NCBI GenBank assembly: GCA_964484515.1 | Contig: CAZAGT010000114.1 | Coordinates: 1-13,671 of the forward strand | Direction of reading: 5' to 3' | Length of the DNA stretch: 13,671 bases | DNA from: CAZAGT01 sp964484515 | GTDB lineage: Bacteria; Desulfobacterota; DSM-4660; Desulfatiglandales; HGW-15 | In this document: one piece after another, positions 6,256 through 12,447 of the stretch | Layout of the letters: every line of letters begins with the position of its first letter | Numbering within the stretch: the first letter of the stretch is position 1 | Program-made: the position numbers and the translations under genes | The notes under the pieces: generated by a model | What the model was told of the DNA's origin: nothing | Seen by the model: only the letters and a program-made list of their open reading frames with translations | The model's database searches: none

Positions 6256-6990
6256 TTACATGTCAAAGTCATCACCAAGATAGACACTACGTGCTATTTC
6301 GCTTCGGACGATCTTTTCAGGAGGTCCGGATTCGATAATTCGGCCCGCGCTGATGATATAGGCCGTATCGCAGACCTCCAGAGTTTCCCTCACGTTGTGA
6401 TCCGAAATGATGATCCCGATGCCCCTCTGCCGCAACTGCCTGATCACCTGCTTGATGTCGTTGAGGGCCAATGGATCGATACCGGCAAACGGCTCATCGA
6501 GCAGCATGAAAATGGGCTCCGTGACCAGGGCCCTCGTGATTTCCAACCTCCTTCTTTCGCCCCCCGAAAGGGATAGGGCCTTTTGCTTTGCCAGGTGGCC
6601 TATGTTGAGCTCGGACAATAGGCTGTTTGCCCGACCCTTGATCTCCTGGGAGGGGACACCGATGGCCTCCATGATGGCGAGCAGGTTTTGCTCGACCGTG
6701 AGCTTGCGAAAAACCGAAGGCTCCTGAGCCAGGTATGTGATTCCCCTCCTGGCCCTAAGATACATGGGATCATCGGTGATATCCTCACCGTTGAGATAAA
6801 CCTTGCCTTCATCAGGTTTCGTGAGGCCGATGACCATATAAAAGGTGGTCGTTTTGCCGGCTCCATTGGGGCCGAGCAGACCCACGATCTGCCTGCGGCT
6901 GGTTGATATATCTATTCGGTCAACGACTCTCTTTCCATTAAATATTCTAACCAGGCCCTTGGCCTCGAGTGTCTCCTGCTTGACGGCCAA
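6256..6990 (-). CDS. lptB: LPS export ABC transporter ATP-binding protein LptB
   Basis: The cytosolic ATPase of the LptB2FGC complex, which extracts lipopolysaccharide from the inner membrane. It has all ABC motifs: Walker A GPNGAGKTTTF (from residue 40), a Q-loop in YLAQEPSVFRKLTV (from 86), signature LSGGERRRLE (141-150), Walker B FMLLDEP (161-167) and the switch His198 in ISDHN. The EPSVFRKLTVEQN segment is typical of LptB. The start is TTG: an in-frame stop lies four codons upstream with no ATG between. The sequence AGATAGGT about 9 nt upstream can serve as the ribosome-binding site. It follows lptA by 5 bp, so the two are surely cotranscribed. Its partners LptF and LptG are not in the window. 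Confidence 0.96.
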   Translation of the reverse strand: MAVKQETLEAKGLVRIFNGKRVVDRIDISTSRRQIVGLLGPNGAGKTTTFYMVIGLTKPDEGKVYLNGEDITDDPMYLRARRGITYLAQEPSVFRKLTVEQNLLAIMEAIGVPSQEIKGRANSLLSELNIGHLAKQKALSLSGGERRRLEITRALVTEPIFMLLDEPFAGIDPLALNDIKQVIRQLRQRGIGIIISDHNVRETLEVCDTAYIISAGRIIESGPPEKIVRSEIARSVYLGDDFDM

Positions 6991-6995
6991 ATGAA

Positions 6996-7541
6996 CTACC
7001 TATCTGAGCTACGGGGGGAGATTACCGCCTTGACCTTGCTGCCCTGTCCACCTTCGACGATGCTCCGGTTTTCCTTCAGAAAGAGGGTAATCTTGGCTCC
7101 CTGAACGAGGTCCTGGCCTTGCTTGACGACAGGTTTGCCCGTGAGAACGACCTTTTCGTCTTTTTGATAGTAAATGGCCTTATCCGCGGTTGCCGACCCT
7201 CCATCCGCCCGACTGATCTTTACCTTGCCGGTCGCGACGATCCGGTCGATCTTCATCTCTGAATCCGCCTTGCCTTGCGCCTCTCCGGTATCATGGTAGT
7301 GAAGACTCATCTTATCGCAGTTTATCGTAAAGTCTTCTCTGGTGGCGTTGACGTTTCCGGAAAAGGTCACGATCTTGCGCTTGTTATCGACCTCAAGGCT
7401 GTCGGAATTGACGACAATTTCCTCCGCGGCAGGTTGAATACCTCTCTTCAGCGCGTCTTTGGCGAGTAGCCCGGAGGGCACCGCCAAGAAGAGGGCCAAG
7501 AGGATACCGCCACAGATGATTTCTCGTTTGTTGCGTTTCAT
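6996..7541 (-). CDS. lptA: LPS transport periplasmic protein LptA (OstA-like)
   Basis: A 181-residue periplasmic protein that forms the bridge carrying LPS between the two membranes. The N-terminus is a signal peptide: basic MKRNKREI, a hydrophobic core CGGILLALFLAVPSGLL, and a likely cleavage after AKD or nearby. The OstA-type beta-jellyroll follows, with IVVNSDSLEVDNKRKIVTFS, GNVNATREDFTINCDKMSL, and later KDEKVVLTGKPVVKQGQDLV. The start codon overlaps the lptC stop (ATGA, 7538-7541), indicating coupled translation. Assignment rests on the OstA-like pattern plus the lptC-lptA-lptB order. Confidence 0.92.
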   Translation of the reverse strand: MKRNKREIICGGILLALFLAVPSGLLAKDALKRGIQPAAEEIVVNSDSLEVDNKRKIVTFSGNVNATREDFTINCDKMSLHYHDTGEAQGKADSEMKIDRIVATGKVKISRADGGSATADKAIYYQKDEKVVLTGKPVVKQGQDLVQGAKITLFLKENRSIVEGGQGSKVKAVISPRSSDR

Positions 7542-8110
7542 AGGGCCAGTGATGTTGCGTCGATCAGGGTTGTGACCCCTGAGAGGATTTGGAGTGTCTC
7601 TTTTTCCAGGTCAAAATGGAGGCCCCGGCCGGAGACCGAAAAAAAGGGCCCGCTGATCTCAACAGGGTCCTCCGTGGTCAGTAGGCCTTCTTCTTCTTTG
7701 TAGAACAACTTCTGAGTCACGATTCGATATCCGTCATCCGTGCATCCCTTCAGGTCTCCATAAAGGGAGGCTTCACCGGCATTTTGATCGTAATCACAGC
7801 AGCGTCCTTCAAAGGCGATGGAGGGGCTCTCGGCTCTTTCTAGACGAAGTTGAAAATCCTTGAAATGAATGAGTTGCCTATCTTTGGATACGTGCACTTC
7901 TTTGGCATCAAGGTTCCATTTCAGTGATTCATCGGGACGAGTCTGGCTGAAATTGATGTCAGCAAGTTTAATCCCATCTTTAGAGAAGAGGTCAGGTAGG
8001 ACGCGCCCCTGCCCGAATTGCTGGTAGGCCTTCGCGAGGTAGATCCCTACCACGATCAGGAGGCCGGCAATTCCAAGGAGAGGCCAGTGTTTTCGGAGGT
8101 GTCTTTTCAT
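7538..8110 (-). CDS. lptC: LPS export protein LptC
   Basis: A 190-residue bitopic inner-membrane protein that hands LPS from LptB2FG to LptA. It has a short basic N-terminus (MKRHLRKHW), one membrane anchor (PLLGIAGLLIVVGIYLAKAY) and a periplasmic beta-jellyroll, with LKWNLDAKEVHVSKDRQLIHF and QKLFYKEEEGLLTTEDPVEI typical of the LptC/YrbK family. Sequence conservation in LptC is low, so context matters: kdsC upstream, lptA overlapping downstream. A strong promoter sits directly before the start codon and no ribosome-binding site is visible, so the mRNA may be leaderless. Two adjacent Cys residues (EGRCCDYD) are unusual but may be incidental. Confidence 0.9.
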   Translation of the reverse strand: MKRHLRKHWPLLGIAGLLIVVGIYLAKAYQQFGQGRVLPDLFSKDGIKLADINFSQTRPDESLKWNLDAKEVHVSKDRQLIHFKDFQLRLERAESPSIAFEGRCCDYDQNAGEASLYGDLKGCTDDGYRIVTQKLFYKEEEGLLTTEDPVEISGPFFSVSGRGLHFDLEKETLQILSGVTTLIDATSLAL

Positions 8111-8119
8111 TTTGCAATA

Positions 8120-8149
8120 ATTATACCAACGCTCGAAGCAATCTGTAAA
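8120..8149 (-). promoter_or_regulatory. Strong sigma-70-like promoter abutting lptC
   Basis: On the minus strand TTTACA (8144-8149, 5 of 6 consensus bases) and a perfect TATAAT (8120-8125) are 18 bp apart. The start codon of lptC begins 9 bp after the -10 box, so transcription would begin only about 2-3 nt before the ATG. It lies in the 62-bp gap between kdsC and lptC and would drive lptC-lptA-lptB-rpoN separately from kdsA-kdsC. Confidence 0.55.
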
Positions 8150-8172
8150 GGCCTTTGTCGGCAGAAAGTGAT

Positions 8173-8670
8173 CTATCGCGACGTCTTTTTTTGAGCTTTG
8201 AGGATCGAATCGCAGATCTCACGGACAGCCCCCCGGCCACCCTTGCTTTTCGTCGTCAGACTAGCGGCCGCGCGGATTTCAGGCACGGCGTCCGCGACCG
8301 CGACGGCGATCCCCACCTGATCGAACAATGGGAGATCCGGAAGGTCATCGCCCATATAACAGACCTGATCCGGCGCCAGGTCTTTTTGTTGCAACAATCG
8401 TTGAAAAAGTGAGGCTTTGTCCCTGATCCCCTGGTAGACCTGATCGATTCCCAACTCATTTGCCCGATGATCGACCGCATTCGACTTGCGCCCGGAAATA
8501 ATGGCTACCTCGACTCCCGCCCGTCTCAGACAAACCAGGCCATGACCGTCCTTGACATCGAAGTTCTTGATCTCCGCACCGTGATCGTCCACGATGATCC
8601 GTCCGTCGGTCATGACGCCGTCCACGTCAAGGATGAGCAGTTTGATCTTGGCAAATCTCTTCTCGATGAT
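8173..8670 (-). CDS. kdsC: 3-deoxy-D-manno-octulosonate-8-phosphate phosphatase KdsC, start codon unusual
   Basis: A HAD-superfamily phosphatase that removes phosphate from Kdo-8-phosphate. The coding frame reads KIKLLILDVDGVMTDGRI, with the nucleophile Asp and its partner in DVDG. ISGRKS, the KDGHG segment, CYMGDDLPDLPLF and KGGRGAVREICD are the other KdsC/HAD landmarks. The frame is open upstream to a stop at 8692-8694, yet no ATG, GTG or TTG lies between that stop and the GTG at 8625, which encodes the Val inside the DVD motif. Starting there would delete the nucleophile. A good ribosome-binding site (AAGGGAGGG) ends 5 nt before an ATC at 8670, with a CTG at 8673 and a second ATC at 8667. 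I give 8670 as best guess: 165 residues, the usual short-form length. Confidence 0.88.
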   Translation of the reverse strand: MIEKRFAKIKLLILDVDGVMTDGRIIVDDHGAEIKNFDVKDGHGLVCLRRAGVEVAIISGRKSNAVDHRANELGIDQVYQGIRDKASLFQRLLQQKDLAPDQVCYMGDDLPDLPLFDQVGIAVAVADAVPEIRAAASLTTKSKGGRGAVREICDSILKAQKKTSR

Positions 8671-8720
8671 CAGGCCCTCCCTTGTTTCCGTTCAGAAATG
8701 GCCCTTTTCCGCGATCTTCC

Positions 8721-8749
8721 GCCTTCGCCAAAGCTTCGACGGGACAAGC
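8721..8749. repeat. REP-like intergenic repeat between kdsA and kdsC
   Basis: The segment carrying CCTTCGCCAAAGCTTCGACG followed by GGACAAGC looks like a widespread class of short intergenic repeats seen in many bacteria; this is recognition from memory, and only one copy is visible here. It has two TTCG-containing arms around AAAGC. It lies in the 70-100-bp gap after the kdsA stop, an unusual size of gap for genes otherwise packed tightly. Confidence 0.35.
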
Positions 8750-8762
8750 AGCCTCAACCCGC

Positions 8763-9593
8763 TCAGTCGACGCCCTTTACCAGGGTGTGGATTTTTTTCA
8801 AGAGACTGAGCAGCGGTTTGATCTCCTCCAAGCCAAGGGAGTTGGGACCATCGCAGAGGGCGCTATCCGGTCGAGGATGAACCTCGATGAAGACGCCATT
8901 TGCCCCGGCCGCCACGGCAGCCCTAGCAAGATATTCCACGAATTCTCGCTGGCCTCCGGAGCGAGAGCCTTCACCCCCGGGGAGTTGAACGCTATGGGTG
9001 GCGTCGAAGACGACCGGGAAGCCGAACCCTTTCATGACCGGGATCGAGCGCATATCGACGACCAGATTGTTGTAACCGAATGAGGCTCCCCGCTCGGTGA
9101 GGAGGATACTCCTGTTGCCGGTGGAAGTGAGTTTACTTACGGCTCCTTTTAGGTCCCAAGGGGACACGAACTGTCCTTTTTTGAGATTGACGGGGCGGCC
9201 GGTGCGGGCCGCCGCGAGCAACAAATCCGTCTGGCGACACAAAAAGGCCGGGATCTGGATGACGTCCAGGACCTTCGCCGCCTTGGCCACTTCGTCTGTT
9301 CCGTGGACGTCGGACAGCACCGGAAGACCTGTCGCCTCCCTAACCCGTCCAAGGATCTCGAGCCCTTTATCGACCCCGGGGCCACGGAAGGAATCGAGCG
9401 ACGTCCGGTTCGCCTTGTCATACGAGGTCTTAAAGATAATCGGAATCCCAAGCGCCTCGCCGGTCTCCTTGAGATAACGGGCCACCGTTAGGGTCGTGTC
9501 TTCGTCCTCTATCACACAGGGACCGGCAATCACGAAAAATGGATCGCTCTGTGTAACGGTTATATCGCCAATCTGAAAAGGGTCGTTCGTCAT
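8763..9593 (-). CDS. kdsA: 3-deoxy-8-phosphooctulonate (Kdo-8-P) synthase, metal-dependent type
   Basis: Condenses phosphoenolpyruvate and arabinose 5-phosphate to Kdo-8-phosphate, the first committed step to Kdo. The TIM-barrel motifs are clear: VIAGPCVIED, FKTSYDKANRTS, FRGPG, DVIQIPAFLCRQTDLL, LKKGQFVSPWD, RGASFGYNNLVVDM, DATHSVQLPGG, FIEVHPRPDSALCDGP. With the ATG at 9593 the protein has 276 residues. Cys26, His200, Glu237 and Asp248 line up with a constant offset of 15 on the metal ligands Cys11, His185, Glu222 and Asp233 of the Aquifex enzyme, so this is the metallo class; E. coli has Asn in place of that Cys. A GTG at 9632 would add 13 residues but is less likely. The genes pyrG and kdsB, often upstream, are absent. 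Confidence 0.97.
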   Translation of the reverse strand: MTNDPFQIGDITVTQSDPFFVIAGPCVIEDEDTTLTVARYLKETGEALGIPIIFKTSYDKANRTSLDSFRGPGVDKGLEILGRVREATGLPVLSDVHGTDEVAKAAKVLDVIQIPAFLCRQTDLLLAAARTGRPVNLKKGQFVSPWDLKGAVSKLTSTGNRSILLTERGASFGYNNLVVDMRSIPVMKGFGFPVVFDATHSVQLPGGEGSRSGGQREFVEYLARAAVAAGANGVFIEVHPRPDSALCDGPNSLGLEEIKPLLSLLKKIHTLVKGVD

Positions 9594-9658
9594 TGCGGTT
9601 TGTTCATTCCAGAGAGTTTCGTTTCCCAGCACCCGTCAGCGTCCGGCATCGATCTTTT

Positions 9659-9799
9659 TCAAACCTCAATGGAGTTAAAACGCTCCATGTCCGTCGTTTT
9701 TTGACCGTTGTCACAAAACAGCCCCGCCGCTTGCCGCTGGAATTGATCCGCCTCAGCAGGGCGATAAGGTATCACATACCTCATTTCGTAAAGTTTCAT
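9659..9799 (-). CDS. Possible 46-residue small protein upstream of kdsA
   Basis: A minus-strand frame from ATG 9799 to TGA 9659 encodes MKLYEMRYVIPYRPAEADQF and 26 further residues. It is hydrophilic, with no membrane segment or motif I recognise. It lies 65 bp upstream of kdsA on the same strand. No clear ribosome-binding site precedes the ATG, which lowers confidence; an open frame of this length can arise by chance. It might also be a remnant of a longer gene. Confidence 0.22.
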   Translation of the reverse strand: MKLYEMRYVIPYRPAEADQFQRQAAGLFCDNGQKTTDMERFNSIEV

Positions 9800-9854
9800 G
9801 CGAAGGAATAGCGGTCCAGCCTACGCTTCTATTAACTAAAGCCTAGCAAGCAGG

Positions 9855-9939
9855 GGTTGGAGATTGCGAAGCCCCCAAGCTGACGGGTGCCGTGGCCTTG
9901 CCTCGATAAGGCTTTGCCTCCGACCTCCTGCCTCCAACC
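9855..9939. other. Inverted repeat with inner hairpin in the kdsA-DUF39 divergent region
   Basis: GGTTGGAG (9855-9862) and CTCCAACC (9932-9939) are perfect inverted repeats, enclosing a hairpin GCCTT/AAGGC (9895-9912). Two further hairpins follow: CGGGC-TATTC-GCCCG (9959-9973) and GTCAC-GAT-GTGAC (10018-10030). I compared the stretch with SAM and SAH riboswitch consensus features as I know them and found no match. The best promoter for the plus-strand gene lies downstream, so this RNA would not be part of that leader. The rest of 9800-10123 shows nothing else I can name. Confidence 0.3.
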
Positions 9940-10123
9940 TCACAAACCATCGCAGATTCGGGCTATTCGCCCGTGTGATGTCGTAGATCCATTCTCCGTG
10001 CTCGCGCCCGGTTTTTGGTCACGATGTGACGCGGTCGCATGCTAATGGAAAGTGCGAAAGGAAGTCAAGGGAACAGGCCTTGGATTCTCATGCGCGGGCT
10101 ACACCCGGTATCCCAAGTTTTTC

Positions 10124-10152
10124 TTGTCAGGTGAGGGGAAAGCATCTATAGT
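10124..10152 (+). promoter_or_regulatory. Sigma-70-like promoter for the DUF39 gene
   Basis: TTGTCA (10124-10129) and TATAGT (10147-10152), each 5 of 6 consensus bases, are separated by the optimal 17 bp. Transcription would start near 10159, leaving a leader of about 28 nt that contains the GGAGG ribosome-binding site (10174-10178). This supports ATG 10187 as the start and argues against an upstream extension of the protein. Confidence 0.6.
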
Positions 10153-10186
10153 TCCTCACTTTATGCCCAGCATGGAGGCTTACAAG

Positions 10187-11365
10187 ATGCCCAAGAAGAA
10201 ACCCGGAAAGACCATCGCGGAGATCAACCAGCGAATCAAGGCCGGCAAAGCGGTCGTCGTCACCGCTGATGAGATGACGGATATCGTCAAGCGCAAAGGA
10301 GCTGCGAAGGCAGCCAAAGAGGTCGATGTCGTCACAACGGGTACCTTTGCTCCGATGTGTTCCTCCGGGGCATTTATCAATTTTGGTCACACCAAGCCGA
10401 CAATAAAAGCCGCTAAGGTTTGGCTCAACGGCGTTCCGGCCTATGCCGGTTTGGCCGCCGTCGATATCTACTTGGGGGCCACGGAGCCGACCGAGGATGA
10501 CCCCCTCAACCGCGTGCACCCGGGGCAATTCAAATATGGCGGGGGACACGTCATCAACGATCTAATCGCGGGCAAGCGGGTGCGACTGCAAGCAACCGCA
10601 TACGGGACGGACTGTTACCCCAATCGTGAGATTGACAAGAAAGTGAGGCTTTCGGACCTTCCCTATGCCATGTTGTTCAACCCACGGAATGCCTACCAGA
10701 ACTACAATTGCGCCATCAACCTCTCGGATAAGACCATCTATACATACATGGGTGTGTTGAAGCCTCGCGCGGGCAATGCCAACTTCTCGACCTCCGGCCA
10801 GCTGAGCCCTCTTTTCAATGATCCTTACTATCTCACCATGGGGATGGGGACACGGATCTTTCTAGGCGGGGCCGTGGGGCATATTATCGGCCCTGGGACG
10901 CAACACAACCCCCACCCCAAGAGAGGGAAGAACGGCGTGCCGTTGTCACCGGCAGGGACGCTCATGGTTATGGGCCCTCTAAAGGAGATGGATCCGAAGT
11001 GGGTGGTGGGCGTGAGCCTGCTCGGGTACGGCTGCTCCCTTGCGGTGGGTGTGGGCGTGCCGATACCCGTATTAAACGAAAAGGTGGCTGCCTTTGCAGG
11101 TGTTTCCGACGAAGAGCTCTTTACGCAGGTCCTGGATTACGGGAATGATTATCCGACCGGAGAAGCCAGAAGCCTGAAACAGGTGAGCTATGCTGAACTG
11201 AAAAGCGGCACTATGCGTTTCAATGGACAGGAAGTTCCGACGGTGCCGCTCTCTTCATACGTGTATGCCCTCGAAATCGCGAAAATTTTGAAGGGATGGA
11301 TCGAGGACGGCAAGCTGCTGCTTAGCGAACCTCAGGAGATGTTGCCGACCGTAGAGGGGATTTGA
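10187..11365 (+). CDS. DUF39 homocysteine biosynthesis protein, stand-alone
   Basis: A 392-residue member of the DUF39 family (HcyBio). The methanogen homologue MA1821, with its ferredoxin-like partner MA1822, is needed to make homocysteine from aspartate semialdehyde and a reduced sulfur source. The DUF39 core fills the whole protein: TFAPMCSSGAFINFGH with Cys58, AYGTDCYPNREID with Cys143, and NYNCAINLSDKTIYTYMG. Cys58 and Cys143 probably correspond to the two essential cysteines of the methanogen protein. The MA1821-type CBS domains are missing, and no ferredoxin-like partner lies next to it. The start at 10187 follows GGAGG with 8-nt spacing; the frame is open upstream but lacks conserved sequence. 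A basic N-terminus (MPKKKPGK) is present. Next on the same strand is a cobalt transporter pair, 291 bp away. Confidence 0.9.
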   Translation: MPKKKPGKTIAEINQRIKAGKAVVVTADEMTDIVKRKGAAKAAKEVDVVTTGTFAPMCSSGAFINFGHTKPTIKAAKVWLNGVPAYAGLAAVDIYLGATEPTEDDPLNRVHPGQFKYGGGHVINDLIAGKRVRLQATAYGTDCYPNREIDKKVRLSDLPYAMLFNPRNAYQNYNCAINLSDKTIYTYMGVLKPRAGNANFSTSGQLSPLFNDPYYLTMGMGTRIFLGGAVGHIIGPGTQHNPHPKRGKNGVPLSPAGTLMVMGPLKEMDPKWVVGVSLLGYGCSLAVGVGVPIPVLNEKVAAFAGVSDEELFTQVLDYGNDYPTGEARSLKQVSYAELKSGTMRFNGQEVPTVPLSSYVYALEIAKILKGWIEDGKLLLSEPQEMLPTVEGI

Positions 11366-11656
11366 ACACTCCCGCTTGCCTTGTGCCACAGATGCGAATG
11401 CCTGCGAGCCCTGCCCGGACCTCTCGCTGATCCCAATGAAGAATGTCTGAATGGAAGTCGACGATCCCTCGGCAGTAAAACATCAGGGGTTCGAAGGGAT
11501 GAGGCGTAAGAAATCTCACGTTCGACGTCCGGGCTTGAGGAAAAACGACTTCGAACCCTCTTTCTACGTTCCACCTGAAGGCCCTTAGGTCTGGATAGAT
11601 AGAGGTTCTTCGGTATCTTCTATGTTCGTAAGTGCGGCTCGAAGACGGAGGACACG
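11366..11656. other. Intergenic region between the DUF39 gene and cbiQ
   Basis: This stretch of 291 bp holds no convincing gene. Open frames on the minus strand have no ribosome-binding site or recognisable product. Its one clear element is a perfect 10-bp inverted repeat, listed separately. I looked for a cobalamin riboswitch, expected upstream of cobalt transport genes. The GTGCCACAG and GAGCCC pieces near 11386-11412 are only a partial resemblance, and the full fold is not evident. Confidence 0.5.
11487..11558. other. Perfect 10-bp inverted repeat upstream of cbiQ
   Basis: GGGTTCGAAG (11487-11496) and CTTCGAACCC (11549-11558) are exact inverted repeats with 52 bp between them. The spacing is too long for an intrinsic terminator. 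It could close a structured RNA in the cbiQ leader or mark the ends of a short repeat element. Confidence 0.4.
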
Positions 11657-12409
11657 GTGATTGAGGAGATCTTTACGAGCGGCAGTTCCGTTATCCACGG
11701 GTTGGACCCCAGGGTCAGGATTGTTGCCGCCTTCGTCTTTTCGATCGTGGTGGCCGTCTGTGATCGGTTCGTCGCGCTGGCAGTTGCCGTCGGTGTGTCC
11801 CTTGTTTTGATCCTGGCGGCCCGACTGCCCCTCAAAAAGGTCTTTCGGCGGCTTATCATCGTAAACGGACTGATCCTCTTTCTATGGCTTTTTCTGCCAT
11901 TCACCTTTCGCGGGACACCACTGTTTACATTGGGGCCCCTCACGGTCACGCGAGAGGGGATTGCCTACGCGGCCGTCATCACGCTCAAGTCGAACGCCAT
12001 TATGATCGCCCTTATGGCCCTGGTGGCAACCATGCCGATCTTCACGATCGGACGCGCGATGAGATATCTGCGGGTGCCGTCGACGATAGCCTATCTGTTT
12101 CTGTTTACGTACCGCTACATCCATGTTATCTATGGCGAGTACCAGCGGCTGATGCGGGCCATCAAGATCAGGGGTTTTCGTCCTGCCACCAATATGCACA
12201 CCTACAGGACCTATGCCTACCTGATAGGGATGATCCTGGTGAAGAGCCATGACCGATCACAGCGGGTTCGAGCCGCAATGCTCTGCCGCGGTTTCCAAGG
12301 CCGGTTTTTCGACCTGAGGCAATATACCTTCAATGCCTCGGATCTGGTCATGGCACTCTTGATGTCCTCGGCGGTGGCCGGTATCGGGTTGCTGCAATGG
12401 CTCCCTTGA
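11657..12409 (+). CDS. cbiQ: ECF-type cobalt/nickel transporter, T component CbiQ
   Basis: A 250-residue polytopic membrane protein: the T subunit that joins the two ATPases to the substrate-binding subunit of an energy-coupling-factor transporter. Hydrophobic segments lie near residues 22-57 (two), 66-82, 103-128, 143-160 and 228-248. The two coupling motifs of the family are present: RAIKIRG (167-173) and RAAMLCRG (205-212), each ending in the Arg-Gly pair that contacts the ATPase. The start is GTG, with GGAGG (11647-11651) 5 nt upstream. CbiM (substrate binding) and CbiN, usually encoded before cbiQ, are not in the window. cbiO follows after 38 bp. Cobalt over nickel is inferred from similarity to CbiQ, not proven. 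Confidence 0.9.
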   Translation: MIEEIFTSGSSVIHGLDPRVRIVAAFVFSIVVAVCDRFVALAVAVGVSLVLILAARLPLKKVFRRLIIVNGLILFLWLFLPFTFRGTPLFTLGPLTVTREGIAYAAVITLKSNAIMIALMALVATMPIFTIGRAMRYLRVPSTIAYLFLFTYRYIHVIYGEYQRLMRAIKIRGFRPATNMHTYRTYAYLIGMILVKSHDRSQRVRAAMLCRGFQGRFFDLRQYTFNASDLVMALLMSSAVAGIGLLQWLP

Positions 12410-12447
12410 AAGGGAGGGCGGAGGCGGCTGGTCACAGGCACGACGTT

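Noticed and set aside
9800..10120. SAM or SAH riboswitch ahead of the homocysteine gene
   Set aside because: None of the SAM-I, SAM-II or SAH core motifs could be matched, and a strong promoter lies downstream, leaving a leader of only about 28 nt.
11350..11362. tRNA-like T-arm (GTTCAAATCCCC on the minus strand)
   Set aside because: The stem does not pair as a 5-bp T-stem and no acceptor, D or anticodon arm follows; the bases are the last codons of the DUF39 gene.
11380..11430. Possible cobalamin riboswitch before cbiQ
   Set aside because: Only short fragments resemble the consensus (a GCCAC piece and a GAGCCC piece); the rest of the aptamer and the B12 box are not found, and it sits more than 200 bp from cbiQ.
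11322..11574. Minus-strand frames of 65 and 80 codons between the DUF39 gene and cbiQ
   Set aside because: No ribosome-binding site or recognisable motif; they run into the end of the DUF39 gene on the opposite strand and have an Arg/Ser-rich composition typical of chance frames.
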